NCBI GenBank assembly: GCA_963920665.1
Contig: OY987263.1
Coordinates: 29,438,547-29,502,546, forward strand
Origin: Straminergon stramineum
Taxonomy: Eukaryota; Streptophyta; Bryopsida; Hypnales; Calliergonaceae
DNA: 64,000 nt
Direction: 5' to 3'
The position numbers were made by a program, and so were the translations under genes. The notes below the pieces were generated by a model. The model searched no databases. It saw nothing but the letters and a program-made list of their open reading frames with translations, and was not told the origin of the DNA. Every line of letters begins with the position of its first letter. Within the stretch, counting starts at the first letter, position 1. Below are positions 12,057-25,397 of the stretch, one piece after another.

Positions 12057-12802
12057 TTAACCCCTAAATGCGTCGACGTCCATTTTCTGGACAATGAACA
12101 GATTGAAACTCCAATTTCATCCTCCTAACTACTTGGATGAAAGTTATTTTAATTTGTGAAGATACATTATCAAGTTGTTGTCCTATCTAAGGGTTGGATT
12201 TGGTGTTACTAGAGTTCATATTTTTCTAAAATTACAAATGTGCAAGTATGTCAAGTGGTCAAACTACATTGACTTTAGTTCAAAACTAGATTAGCCAAAA
12301 TGAGGTCATAGATAGGAAGAACACAAAAATTTCAAAAAATCACTATGTGCGGAGAACCTCATTTCAAATCCATTCCAACAAATTTTACTCAAAAAATGAT
12401 AATATTTTACTTGCTATCAAATTTTGAAGGAACTTTGAAATTTATTTTTCAAAATTTATAAAAAAAAAGGATTGGTGATAGCATTCATTTGGTGAATCTA
12501 ACTGTACAAATGGAATCTATAAATCAAAATCTACAACTTTTATTTGCATTTCAATTCCAAAATATGCTTGCAAATAGCACTTTATAATGATTTTTCTCAA
12601 ATCGTCATTTCTAGAGATGAAACTGGATGTTTACGGGTTAACATTAGACTTGAACTTTTGGATTGCTTTCATTTGAACAAGACAAAATTATTCTTAAAAT
12701 GTAGTTTCTTCCTACTTCATCAAAGTCGACTCAAGTAGTCATGATTTTGGAAAACTTGAAATTTGTTTTTCATTTTCGACTCTAGATGGAAGTCCATTTT
12801 AA
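12057..12802 (+). mobile_element. TTAA-CCCCTAAA element, subfamily B
   Basis: Starts TTAACCCCTAAATGCGTCGA at 12057. The body is homologous to 60830-61330 and, inverted, to 6950-7494. The right end cannot be defined; another element of the class (12803-13032) sits where it might be expected. Sequence resembling 12640-12780 recurs at 13200-13350, which suggests an internal duplication or a continuing element. No coding capacity. Confidence 0.65.
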
Positions 12803-13032
12803 TTAACCCCTAAACATCGAGGCGGACGTTTTTCATTTGATGAATGACAAAGAATTCTCATGTATAGGACACAAGTGAAACTATTCATCCTCGGAATTAG
12901 GGGTGAAAAGGGAAGATCTTCAACAGTAGTTTGACTCCCAATGAGTATTCTTTATTTTTTAAAAGTAGATGATGTCACACAGTTCCAAAATTCTTGATTT
13001 CCATGGTCACCAACTCAGCGTTCAAGGGTTAA
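12803..13032 (+). mobile_element. TTAA-CCCCTAAA element, small subfamily C (about 230 bp)
   Basis: Left end TTAACCCCTAAACATCGA, right end TCAGCGTTCAAGGGTTAA. These are imperfect inverted repeats flanked by TTAA on both sides. The body closely matches 24595-24817, sharing the stretch TAGATGATGTC and a common ATGGTCACCAA near the right end. It is a MITE without coding capacity. Confidence 0.75.
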
Positions 13033-13796
13033 GGGTGAACTTCCATGAACCTAGAACTATCCAAACCTCATATAAAAAACAAAAGAAATTCTAGAATTTT
13101 GCATGGAAGTGTAGAGTGGTTGCAAGAAGAGATTGTAGGGGAATCATTTGTTGGCAAAAATTTGGAAAAAGACTTGTGAAATGTTGGGGTGGCAAGTTTT
13201 CAACTTCTGGATATTGGACTTGAACTATTTTCAGCATTTAGACTTAAATTGTGGGGTAGGTTTAAATTTGAGAATAAGGCAAAGCTACTACTCAAATTTA
13301 GTTTTTCCCCTACTCAAGGAGAAGTGAAAACATCTTGGAAATCAACAAAGGCAATTTCTCTTCACCTAGAATCAAAAAAAGGATTTTTGAGTTTCATGGA
13401 GCATGAAAGTTAGCTCTAGCTATATAGGTTGGGTGTCTATCTTCCATGGTATTTCAAAGGGATTAGATTGTACAATTTATGGCAAGAATTGAATTTGCAT
13501 ATGTGGTACAATTTACAAGCTGACCATCAAGTCCTAATTTTTGGAAAGGATTACTTCAGCAATGGGACTTTGACAACACTAAAAATAGTTATGCTTTTGA
13601 CATTGACACGAAGTCAACATCACCAACACTTCATTCTTGAATTATATGGATTGTCTCTTTTTTGTCAATGGCTTTCCTAATGTTTTATACTTCGCAATTT
13701 ATGGCTAGACCTTCAATTCAACAAAAATATTTGATACAATCTATACCCTAAACATTAGCCAAGTTTTAGACTTTGGAAAGGAATAAATAATGGGGA
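13033..13796. other. Intergenic DNA with degenerate repeat sequence
   Basis: No gene is supported. Positions 13200-13350 resemble 12640-12780, so this is probably decayed transposon sequence. Open frames here are low-complexity. Confidence 0.45.
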
Positions 13797-14024
13797 GTGC
13801 TAGCATGTGAGCATAGAATCTATGAGCCCATGAGCCAAAGAGTCTATATTATAGGCACTTTCTATGGTTATAGGTGTCTGTTTTACTGTATGTACGTATG
13901 TTATAGACTCCTTCGTTGTTGTAGGTACATACTTACAAACACCTTCAAATGATTGTAGGTACATACTTACAACTAGGTTGAAGGCTTGTAGACTCATGAC
14001 TTTGTGCTCACACTCTAGCATTGT
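13797..14024. repeat. Foldback element with TGCTAG...CTAGCA ends
   Basis: The left terminus (TGCTAGCATGTGAGCATAGA) and the right terminus (read inverted: TGCTAGAGTGTGAGCACAAA) match over about 40 nt with several mismatches. Between them a short segment, GTAGGTACATACTTACAA, occurs twice (about 13922 and 13956). The ends resemble a hAT-like or unclassified MITE. No target duplication was evident. Confidence 0.55.
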
Positions 14025-16357
14025 TGATAAATAGCAATGGAACTTCACAACACCACTCAACTACTCAAGAGAATTATACCACTTACACCAAATCAACATC
14101 ATTGACACTACATTCTTGAACCAAATAGGTTGGGTTTCCTTCAATTATACTCCAAATGGTGTATGCCACACTTTATGAAAGGATTTCCAATTCAATTCAA
14201 GTTTTTGATACCATCTATAATTTGGACATTGGGCTCAAAATTTTTGAAAATGAATATTATAGCAATGAACCTCAATTTTGTTAAATTGGCAATATTTTAT
14301 TACTTTGGTGTAGTTAATGACTCACAATTTGCAGCCAAAATCTATACTTGTCCTAGTTTATGTCCTAAAATTAGGAAGATATATGTCACAATTTTTGGTG
14401 GTATGAATATTGCCAATTTAATGATATTGATGTTAATAGAACTTTGACAACACCACAAACTTAAGAAAAATATTCCACCATTTGAAAGTTAAAGAAGCTA
14501 CTTGGTAGGGTATATTTTGTTGATTATAAAATGCATTCACACACATGAAGTTACAAGTGAAGTAAAAGATTAAAATTGAATTGAAATGATATAATCTCAA
14601 GTGTATGTGAAATGAAAAAAAAAGTTATAGTTTATACTATGGTTCAATTATTTCAATATGCAAGCAATGCATATTAATTGGTATAAACTACTTATCAAAT
14701 TAATTATTTTAAATCATTTTGGTACAACTAGAAATTACCACAAAGACTCAAATTAATGTTATGAGGTTTACATGCTATCCAATTGCTAGTTGTATCTGAA
14801 CATCTTGTAGTGCTAAGGATGTTGATGAACAATTGTAGTTATTCATAAATAAATAAAAACTCTTCTTGTGCATGAATTATAGAATTTAAGATAGGCAAAG
14901 ACAAGTTTGTTATATAGTGCATACAACATGGAATGCAATTCTCTCCTATAGTTTTGTGAAAAACAATATTTTTTATATTAAGGATTAAATCAAAAATTAG
15001 ATATTCCTATTTTTCAAGAATGAGAAGGCCAAGGCAATAGACACTAACAAATATATTTTATTTCTATCACCTTTATGTAGGCTTCATTTAGATATTAATA
15101 TTTTTATGTTGAATTTTAGCATCACAAAACTATAGAATTTCAACATTCCTTTTAAAATATTATCTAAATTTTAATTTAATACATTTTTAATTTTAATTTT
15201 TAAGAGTTCATAAATTTTTAAGAAGATTGTTAAAAATCTAGTGACTTATGAAAAATAAAGAGAATACACAACTTAGATTCATTTCATTTAATTTGTAACA
15301 TTAGATAGTTAGAGTTTGCATTCTACAAGGGTGACAAATCCATTGCCAATTCATAAAACAAATTTCATTATTAGGTATAGTAGTTACTCAAAAAAATATC
15401 CAATGAAAAAAATGTCATTCATGAAATTTAAAGTCTTAAATTTCTAATGAATACTATGTTATATTATAAAATATTCCAACATTGTAAAAAAAACTTCTCT
15501 CTATAATTTGATTATAGACCCATTTTGATCTGTTGTAATAAATTCTATTGTAGAATAATTGGTTTGATTTAGATTGAGTAATATAATTGAAAATATAACT
15601 TTTTGTGTGGTTTTATTAAATTATAAACATAAAATACAAAAGATTTCAACAAAGAAATAATACAAAATCTTTAGCTCTAAGTCATAGAATTAGTCTTAGA
15701 ATCTTTATTTATATTTTGGAATTTAATTGTTTGCATAGATGGTTCTCCAAAATCCAAATTGAAAATATTATGGATTATAATATTCATAATATTTATAATA
15801 TAATCATATTTCTTATATCAATTATTTATTTTCTTTTTGATTCTATTTAAATTTTATTTCAAAAAATATTTTTAATGATCTAACTAGTGACAACATTTGA
15901 AACTTATATATTGAATGAATGTAAAATTTTTCCTTTTATATGAAAAGAATTATTTAAGAATAATTTATCATATATTTAGAATACGAAATTATAATTTATA
16001 ATATTTTTGTTACAAAATCCATATAAATAATATAAAATATTTTATTTTATATACTATATATTATTTTGTGAATATATTGTAAAATACCACTATACTTGCT
16101 AATAAGAATAGTGCATTGTAGATCTTAGGTCTAAGTTATAATAAGGTATAACATTTTTATATTTGATTTTATCATCGATTCATTCAAATATACATTACTA
16201 TTATCACTATTGCATATATTTGTATGGAAACATGAATAAGAATTGATGACAAACGTGGTCAAATTTTTTTTATAAGAATAGATGTTTCCAAGTACAAAAA
16301 TGAATGGACTTTGCCATTGTAATGATATTTATAGCAAGATAATAAACAATGTATGTA
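14025..16357. other. Very AT-rich intergenic DNA
   Basis: I see no gene or structured element. From 15100 to 16250 the sequence is extremely A/T-rich. Confidence 0.5.
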
Positions 16358-16431
16358 CTACCAATATATACATAATGTACATTGCTACCAATATTTACAT
16401 AATGTACATTGCTACCAATATTTACATAATG
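16358..16431. repeat. 27-bp tandem repeat, about 3 copies
   Basis: The unit CTACCAATATTTACATAATG plus TACATTG starts at 16358, 16385 and 16412. The third copy is diverged at its end. Short open frames crossing it are repeat artefacts. Confidence 0.85.
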
Positions 16432-17632
16432 CGCTTCACTACTAATACTTCCACAGTATATTTCAATACTCAATACACATATTAACGATTTTCAATACCA
16501 ATTAGTATATAATGTACTTCAAGACCTCCATCAACTCATCTACCCAAACCTTCCATTCTTTGCTTCCAACAACCAATGATAGTATGAAATGTTCACCAAC
16601 TTTGTTCAACAAGAAGTAGAATATTTCAGCCAAAGGCCACTGAAATTGAAGTATTTGTCTCAATAATTCAACTACCTATTCCGGGTGGACAAGTGCTTCT
16701 TTGATTTCTTCTCCTTCAAAAATAGTCCTTACTCACACATTGTATTTTACAAAGAAAATTGTGTCATACTGTTGTAGAAATTACATGAACCACAATATGC
16801 ACTTATCACTGATATTAGCTCCGACCCCCAAAACAATTTAATCTTTTCTTCTTTTCATGAACCAAGCGGACATCAAATTCCGTTGAAAGGAAGAAGTTTA
16901 TACTGAACTGTTTTGCTGAGGAAGTGAGGAGTTTGTAAGTAATGTTGTCTTTTTTAGGTCTTAAACCTGTTCGCAGTTTGAAAAATATGGACGCATAACG
17001 AAGTGCATAATTCTTGGGAGCTCACGATTTGGAAGTAAGAAACAGCACCAATTTTACAGATATGGAATGAAATTGAAATTGAGAAGATATAAGCTTTGAA
17101 AATCATTCCACATTGTAACAAGTGAGACCTCCATATACTGTACTATACAATTCCAAATCTTTCAAATTCACACAACTTCGTGTCTATAAATAAGCCTCAG
17201 ATGTTCATATTCACATTGGAGCATAATTACAAGTGAGACTTAATAAATTAGAGTAGCACTGATTGAGAATACAACTCAGTTAGGCGTACATCATATAATA
17301 CTTCTTCCCTATTTCAGTTAACAACCTATCCATCCTGACAGTCGCCGATTTTTCTTGGATAAAAGCACAATTTAGAGAGACTGAGGAAAATTATTTACAA
17401 TAATGTACTGTACATATACATCTTCCATCCGGACATGCCTTATTAGGGTTGAACGCTGAAGTTGGACTCACAAAATAGAGGTCTAATGAGAGTAAAAGAG
17501 CCCATGCTTATTACACAATAATGTACAAGTGCCGCAGCTTCACTTTGTCAACGATGACGACAACGCGGCCTTCGAAGACAATAGAAATCACAGCACCATA
17601 TATATAACTTTAGCCTGCATATCAACTTTATC
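16432..17632. other. 3-prime flank of the OPT gene; no separate gene seen
   Basis: The part nearest 17632 is probably the 3-prime UTR of the minus-strand transporter. On that strand AATAAG occurs near 17444-17439, a weak candidate polyadenylation signal. Nothing recognisable lies further out. Confidence 0.4.
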
Positions 17633-20600
17633 TCAGAATGCGGGGCACCCATCTTTAAACACTCCAGGACGTGTAGGGCAGCTTGCTAGTGGGCATCTAT
17701 CGACGCTGGAACCCCACCATGAGATATTCTTGTCTTCTACTTGAAGAGCGAAGTATAGTAGCACCCCCATAAATGCCAGCCCAGCATCCAAAGCCGCGGA
17801 GAGGACGTAATTGTAGCGTTGCCACCATACTTTGCGGAATCTAAACACAACAAAGTTGAAAATGAAGCCAACCAAGAACCAGGCAATATAGTTCACAGCC
17901 GTAGCTGGGGGCATGTTCCCGGTTGCCCCGATAAGAATTGGGGTGTAAACATATAAGGGCCATTTCTTATCTGGGAACGTCTTGTGTAATATCCAGAATG
18001 GAACTGGCGCTAAGGCTCCAATAAGGAAAAACCAGTTGATAGACTTGTAGATTCCAAGACTCCCGAACATACGCTTGGGCCCGATGAGACCCCATATCAC
18101 TGATGCGTCGAAAAAGACGGTATCACCGGGACATGTCCATGGGCTGCCGGGCGGAAGTACGTCAGAATTACAAATGTCTGGGATGGTTGTCAATAACCAC
18201 CACGCCGTGCCAAGATTCACAACCGCAGCAATCACTGTTCCCAGTAACTGCATGAAAAACAACAGAACACAATGTTCAATAAATTCGCAATGCAATTGCC
18301 GAAATAAGGTACGTACACGAGTGGTTCTCCCTTCAAAAACAAGGCCAGGCCTCGATTTACGCTTTACTAAAGCTGAAATATCTTTAGCATTTTAATGGAA
18401 AATTTCCAATTTAATGAAAACGAATTGAACAGATCCATCGTCAACATTGAACCCACAAAGTTTCTGGCTCTTCACCCATATGACTGCTAAAGGATCGAAT
18501 TAATTAATCATTAGGTGAATCTAGCTCTCACACATTGTGCAGCAAGTTCTAAGGACCCTTCAAATGCGACATTCGTTAAGCTAGCTATTGCTAAACGAGT
18601 ACCACCTGCAATGAACGCCCGTTGAGTTCGGTCACTCACCCATGCCAACCTGTAACCCAATGAAGAGTTTTATCTAGAAAAAATAGAAGGGGACTGAATG
18701 ACTGATAGCACAGTATTATAAAGAGTCACATGGAAAATATATATCAAAGCTTGAATGTTACCTGAGCGCTGAACATAGCTCGTGGAGGAATTTTCATGTA
18801 ATGACCCAGTTTAAAGTCAGAAAGGAAATAGACAGCTTGAGTCATACTGATGTATCCATAAGTCTTGAAGCACACATTTGCTACCGGTCTGCCGGGATAT
18901 ATATACCCGATCAAGTACTCTGTGATAATGTTGAGTCCTGGTGTCTGCAAAAAGAGTTGTTATGTTGGTAAATATTATTTACCTAGTCTCAATAGCAGCT
19001 ATTGCAGATAATCTTTCCGACGTTTCATGAGAAGTAGAAGTGCCGTCTCTGCTTGCTACCGGTATTCAGTAAAAATTAGTGAACTCGAACGTACGCTAGC
19101 TCACTAGTCTTGTTCCATATACTTAGATACTATTCCTCATCTTCCACAACTGACGGATGAGCATGAAACGCTATAAGGATTGAGGAAGAACTTTCAGAAC
19201 GATATGGAGAGAAGGTTTGGTACCTGATTAGTAATGGCAGTGATCACCCCTATAGGAAGAGTAAAAAAAAATGCCATTCCACAGGCAAGTAGCACTCCCC
19301 ACCATCGCAACTGCAGCTGATCATTGTAAAATTCACAGGCCGCCACAGAGATCAAGATCATAACTGCCAGGATGCCGAGAAACCAGAATTGGGGTACTTC
19401 TTTATAATTTTTCATCAACCGAGTGTGCACATCGGGCTTATCGTTTAGGCTTGACTTGGCCCGCTTCCATATATCCCTGCATATTCAAACACAACATCCC
19501 ATCAAATGCGCTTCTAATATCCAGCAAGAGTATTATTAATTTCTCATTAACCAAATTTCGATCACAATTTCCGTGTGTATGATTTAACAAAAGAATCTCC
19601 ACCCTTCCTCCAATCTCCACAACCAGAAGATTGAATTGAGTTGCAAAGAAACTGTTGCTGGAAGGATGACGTCATTGAAGCAGAGTAGCCTCTGATTGAG
19701 AGTGAGCCTAGCAAATTCATATTATAATAACAAGCAATAAATAATTGTCTGGCCGATACTTTCACAATATTCAAACAATAATTACGAAAGAAACCAACGA
19801 AAGACAAGGGAGAGGGGAAGTCTTGTACCTGCCATGAAAGAGGGCAACGTGGGATAAGGTAGCTGCAAGGGCAGCAAACCCAACCCCATAGGTTAAGGCG
19901 AAGAATGTGCTGAGATGCAGTCGCCCATAATTGTCATAGGCCTTTTCATCTAGTCGGAAGTTTGGATCGATAACTTGGTCGATTTTATAACGTGAACCAT
20001 TGGCTGTAAAAAAATGGCTTGAAAATATTGGAAAAGATTTTGCATTGTACACATCGTTGTAGTAAGCAAGTGGAGTGATCACATACATAACCAGAAGGAA
20101 TCCTGCAAATATGTTGGCTATGGCATAGAATGGTGTGGCAAGTGGACTCCCAAGATATGAAGAAACAGACGCCCAATCCAAAGAAAATGCACCAACACCT
20201 AGGCCGCTCATTCCTGATCCGATTTGATGAGCCGTTACAGAATTCGGCCACGCCCAGCAAACCCATGAAAGTGATGTTAACATGCCAAATAGGTAGCCGG
20301 GAATAGCATAGTAACCGAAGCTGCAGGTCAACGCTATGAGGAAGAACTGTATGCGGGTAACTCCCCCCTTCCGTCGAACATCTTTCTCATGCAAAGTCCT
20401 GAATCCCACAAAAAAGATAGAGTGAATACAGCATATTGTTATGCGTTTATAATGACGAGATTGAAAGCTCTTCCCTCACACTCTAAGCGCGCATAAGTAG
20501 ATCTACTGGCAACCATTGACCAAAATGAATGGTTTATCCAAAATCCACTGACGAAGAATCAGTTGGCCTGTCACCAAGTATCCACCTACTTAATAGAAGA

Positions 20601-22986
20601 TTTTTTTCATCGCCTATCTTCGTATTTTAAAGTACTGTACGTTTGTTGCCCCTGCGTACAGATGTCCTTTTATCGTATTGTTATAGGTTGAGCCAAACAA
20701 ATTACCTAAAAAGAGATACTTGGACCAGATTTGCAGGCCACCACATTTGAGCGGGTTTCACCAGATACTCTCGAAATATGCCTGCCCACCCGTATCCGAT
20801 CATCTGCAAAGTTGATCATGTCAACCTTCAATATATCACGCTAAGACAGACAGACAGACAGATATGTCGTACACAATTATGAAATGCATAGACATGATTG
20901 GGGTTTGTGTGATTGAAAGTAGATCTTCCACACTCGATACTAAAACCAAAATGAATGAGTAGATAAGAGTTTTCATCAGCATTTGGATATATTAGCACTA
21001 GAGAAATCCAAAACGTCCATGTTCCCAATTCCCTAGTGCAAACTATGGATTTTCATAGCTTGAATATAGAGTTTCCTCATCTATGGACTCAAGATGTGAA
21101 ATTGGGTCCATATATGGACTTCAAGATTTTTCCAGAGCAATTACATGAATCATTAAGAAAACACCTAAATGAGCGAAAGGTATGGTACCCAACGATACAC
21201 GTAGCAATGACAGGTCATACCTGGGTGGTAATGGTGATCAACAATCCTACAAAGAATGTTAGTTTCTTCTTGTAGAATGCTTTCACGATGGTTACAATAC
21301 CAATAGCATACGCTCCCCCAGCGCCCGAATTTGCGAAAATAGTAATAAGAACATGCTCCTTCACGTTGAAAGGTCCAGGATTCATGGTCCATTTCCAATT
21401 GGTAAAAGGAACTCTGTAATATGTAGTTGGTAACGTTGCCGCCATGAGGCGCCCCAATGGCAACGCTGCAATTTGAGCTGAGACTGAGCTGATAGTGAGA
21501 GGTTCAGTCCGGTAGGAAAAAAACTGGTTGAGGAACGCAAGCACGGTACAGGAGATAATACCCAGTACCCACATCCGAAACGTATATACTGGAATCGACG
21601 GGTCATCAACAGTGGACACCGTGAGGGCCACCTGCTCAATAGGAGATTGATCCGGAACAGCTTCTTCTCCATCTAGACCTATCGGCTTCTGCTCATTGCT
21701 TGCATAATCAGAGTTTCCTGCACCGCCAACAACACATCATTTCCATAAGAAAAATTCAATGAAATATACCTGGCACTCGATCGAGGCGCCTAGAGTAAAA
21801 TAGGACGACTTCAAATAAAAAGCAAGACAAAAAGGAGAACTCGGTAAACGATGATCTTGCTAAATTGCTGTTAGAGAGACCTTCTCCTTCACCAAACCAG
21901 AGCCGCTAAAAAAGCTTTCATCAGGTGACCAGGCGTCGCCTCTATACAAGAAGACAAGTTCGGCAAGTTCGCCGGTGAAGCAGTATTCCTGACCCTACGG
22001 CTTTCTTTATGCAATCTCTAATAGGCAGAACATCAACATCAATTACATTAACCCGATATTTGTAAAATCTTAAGTCGGTGTAGCAACATTTTTTTCCAAC
22101 GCATTTCAACAGGCACACATCATCGCCATCAAACTCTTGACCTGCCTATCCGCTACTCCAAATTTCGACTAACAATGACATGCATAAAGATCGGCCAGAG
22201 CAAAAGGCCGGGAGGTCGGACAGTTGTGGGTAGTAGCGAGACCATTGGGAACTTGTTGTGACCGTTACGTGAGCGGTTGAATGAAAATACTGTAATTCAT
22301 AACCCGAACCAGAAGTTGTCATCTGATGTAAGGCCATGGAGGGTTAGGCACTCCATGACGCTGGATGAAGCCTCAACCTAGTTTTCTATGATCATCTGTG
22401 GCACATGCCAAGCCGCAGAGGATGGAAAAGGCAGGACAAGTGTTGCAACTTCCAAGACAGTTCTTGAGATACGAACCTTGGCCCTTCCTCCATACTTAAG
22501 TGGCAAGTTACAACCTATTAATCCCTCAAGCTCAAACACAACAGAAATTGTACCTCTCTTTTTATTCTCCTTACCATCTCTCTTGGACTTGCTACGTCTC
22601 GCAATCTGCGCAAACCTAAATTAATACGCAAGACCCAACTGAAGAGGCGTACGTGAATCAATGGATGCCTTACCTTGCGATTACCCCTTCACGTCGAAAT
22701 CGAAGCTATGGACTGTAGTTCTTAAGCTTCTAGAGGGGGTACAGGGACAAGATAATTGCATTGAAAAGAAAGGAAAGTTGAATGCAATAAGCCTTCGAAG
22801 CTTTTCTAAGAGACGCAAGCAAGAAGCGGAGTTTCGAAGGAAGGATCAGGGAAGACACCTACCTTTACCTTTCACCAGAGTCTCATCTTGTTGGTTACCG
22901 TCGTGCTCCTGATTGTTGTTCTTCCCTGCTGTATGTTGTGCAGAGGAATCCAGGACCGGAGCGGCGTCATCCGTCTGCGGAGCCAT
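17633..22986 (-). CDS. OPT: Oligopeptide transporter, OPT family
   Basis: Seven exons on the minus strand join in frame: 22986-22869, 21717-21221, 20803-20706, 20398-19829, 19476-19224, 18944-18762 and 18247-17633, all GT-AG. The product is 777 aa, slightly longer than typical plant OPTs. The first 39 codons are a hydrophilic N-terminus, then [10 protein letters not shown] and [16 protein letters not shown], a classic OPT entry. Family motifs are NPG (about residues 152-154, in [13 protein letters not shown]), [63 protein letters not shown] and KIPPR (about 563-567). Many hydrophobic segments fit the expected 14-16 helices. Known for the family: proton-coupled import of small peptides, glutathione or metal chelates, usually at the plasma membrane. 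The substrate cannot be told here. An in-frame TGA at 23055-23053 precedes the ATG. The gene looks intact. Confidence 0.96.
20843..20864. repeat. GACA microsatellite
   Basis: About five GACA units lie in the second intron of the OPT gene, just upstream of exon 3 on the coding strand. Confidence 0.8.
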
Positions 22987-24560
22987 GGCGTTTGGTCGTC
23001 TGCCGCCTCGAACTAAGCGGAGTCCCTGTCGCCAAAGCTCACTAAATAACTGTCAACCCCAATTCTATACCTCACCCCAGCCACGTCCTCAGGCTGCTTC
23101 TATACCTCTCCTACTTGTGGACCTCCACGGACCTTCGTGTCCTCTACAGGCAAGCCACCGCCCGAATAAGTACCCCTCCTCTCCAAAATCATCATTCGCA
23201 TTTCAACACTCTTAATGCTGATCTCCCTTAGTGCCTGCTTTCCACCGACAACGTCTCAAACAGAACAACACACTGCATTGCTCTATACTTGTCTACCTGG
23301 ACATTGTTCAAAGCTGCGGTCTCGCTACCTCAAACCGGCCTATCGTAGATCGAAGCGCATGCAGCTAGTCCATTCAACCACAAACTTCGCAGGGTTTTCG
23401 TGGCTATGGTGCAGGATCCAAGACAGTAAGACTCGCTCGCGTAGAACGGAAAAGGATTGACAGAAGCATGAGAAACAGAGCCCCCGTCAGTTTGGAAAAG
23501 CAGGACCTACGGTTCAAGGCGCTTCAGGTCTTCAGCAGCTCACCTGTAAGCTTCTCGATATATCACTCGTGAGTCGTGACCAGACATACAGCGCAAACTG
23601 ATGATGAGAGGCTGTAGGTTGTTGAGGTTGCAGCAGAAGTTCATTCAATTCCCCGCGGAAATCTACGGCTTTTTGTAATCAAGCATTACATTTCATTTGT
23701 CAGAAGAAAATAATTCAAAAGCAACAGACTGTAGCAGAGATCCAATATACTCCACAAAAAAATTAAAAAATTAAAACTAGATTCCCTGGCCTATAGATAC
23801 TCAGACGCCTGCGAAAGCAGGCGGATAGGTCGCCTCCCAACTCTTCCCTCCCTGCATCTCTCGCACACCTCAATCATACCAATTAAACGTACGTCAAGGT
23901 CAACATGCAGATCCTACAGATCCTACAGTCGAAAACGTACAATCACCTCTGAACTCCATCATGAAGGAAAAAAACAGAACGCAGAACCTTAAGCGATTCC
24001 TCAATCATACCGAATACGAATCCATCATCGCTTCTATTGAAATTCGACTAAAAACACACCACAAAAGAAATGCGCCGATGCTTACAATAGAAAAACAAAA
24101 AACTCGCACTAACAAAGAAAATTACTAAAAGCAAACTACAACTCACATGGGCACATGCAAAAAAAGCAGGGGAATTTAAAACAAGGGAAGGGAAATCCAA
24201 TGCGGCAATGCGGTGACTAGCCTGCAGGTAGTTAGCAAATGCAAATGCCAGAACTGAACGCTGCAACATCGATCATGAAAGGGAGCATTCAGCAAATGAC
24301 ACTGACATGAAAATTCATGAACATGCATGGAAACCAAAAAGAATAGAATAGACAGATGGGTACCGAGTGCCGGAGAGCTCCGGAGGAGAGAGACACAGAG
24401 AGAGAGCGAGAGAGAGAGCACGAATGCCTACGACGGGAGTGGGAGGGGAAATAGGGGAGACGACGAGGGAAATTAGGGTTCGGGACGGGAGAAACAAGAA
24501 ATTACCGTAGTGCAGGACTACCGACGAGATTAGGAAGGCACTTAGTGCTGAAACTGGAAA
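22987..24560 (-). promoter_or_regulatory. Long leader and promoter region of the OPT gene
   Basis: GC content stays raised from the OPT start codon to about 24550. Read on the minus strand, 24560-24350 is strongly pyrimidine-rich and ends at a usable donor, CACTCG/GTACCC, near 24363. Another donor-like CTTACAG/GTGAGC lies near 23550-23540. I infer one or more untranslated leader exons with transcription starting near 24500-24560. No convincing separate protein gene is present; open frames are short. Confidence 0.4.
24380..24420. repeat. GA/CT-rich microsatellite tract
   Basis: Nearly pure GA dinucleotides on the plus strand (CT on the transcribed strand), placed in the probable leader of the OPT gene. 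Such CT tracts are common in plant 5-prime UTRs. Confidence 0.7.
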
Positions 24561-24594
24561 GTAGGGACCGGAAAGCCCAAATAAATGGACAAAT

Positions 24595-25397
24595 TTAACC
24601 CTTAAACGTCGACACGGATGTTTTGTGTCCTATGGACGACAAAGAATCTTTCTATGTAGGACAAAACTGTGATTATTCATCCTCGAATTTTTCTGAGAAA
24701 AGCATAGGTCTTCTATAGTAGTATGACTTCCAATGAATATTTTTGGATTTTATAAAGTAGATGATGTCGCATGGTTCCAAAAGGGAATATTTCTATGGTC
24801 ACCAATCCGTCCTTTAACCCCTAAAAGACCAAGTATCCATTCAACGTACGCAAGAAATCTCGGGTAGGTTACTATGAAGTCATTTTTGGTTGGATGTTCA
24901 TGAAATTTGGATAAAATGTGTAACTCTGTACTTCCTTCTTGAAAATCTAATTTTTTTTCCAATCAGATGCCAGGATCAAAAGTTATGATGCCTTGAACTT
25001 TGCAGGCAGCTCGGGCAGCATGTGCAAAACTCTTCCTTTGATTTTGAAATTTGGTGGGCATGTAGCTTACATGATACAAGATGCAAATGTCAAAAAAAAT
25101 AACCCTGTTTAGTATAAGAATCTCATTCTAGAAGGAGTTAAAGTTTGCAAGCCTTCTCAGGCAAGGTTGGAAAAAAAAAATTTCACCTAACTTCAAACGT
25201 TATAATCTTTCAATCCGCGCGGTCAAAGTTTCTAAATTTTTTTCCACATGTTCCCAAAGAAGTCTAGTACAAATTTGTTTGGCTGAATTTATTTTTTTAA
25301 CCTTTTTTTTCATTTTTTTCTTGATGCCCTAAAAAGTGACAGTTTTTGACTATTTCAGCTCAAAATGTGCCTGGGTCCTTTAGGGATTGAGGATTAA
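24595..25397 (+). mobile_element. TTAA-CCCTTAAA element, subfamily C, interrupted
   Basis: Left end TTAACCCTTAAACGTCGA at 24595; the body matches 12803-13032. Its right end is split: CCGTCCTTTAA at 24807-24817 and GGATTAA at 25391-25397. Removing the inner element rebuilds a right end like the CAAGGGTTAA of the 12803 copy. The inner element is annotated separately. Confidence 0.7.
24814..25390 (+). mobile_element. TTAA-CCCCTAAA element, subfamily A2, nested
   Basis: Left end TTAACCCCTAAAAGACC, right end GGTCCTTTAGGGATTGA. These are inverted repeats of about 17 bp with the right TTAA mutated to TTGA. It sits inside the right terminal repeat of the 24595 element at a TTAA. The inner end region (ATAATCTTTCAATCC, about 190 nt before the right end) is shared with the copy ending at 58326. 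No coding capacity. Confidence 0.75.

Noticed and set aside
13429..14447. Several 80-100 codon frames in AT-rich DNA
   Set aside because: They are Phe/Leu/Asn/Ile-rich, overlap repeats and lack splice context or family similarity.
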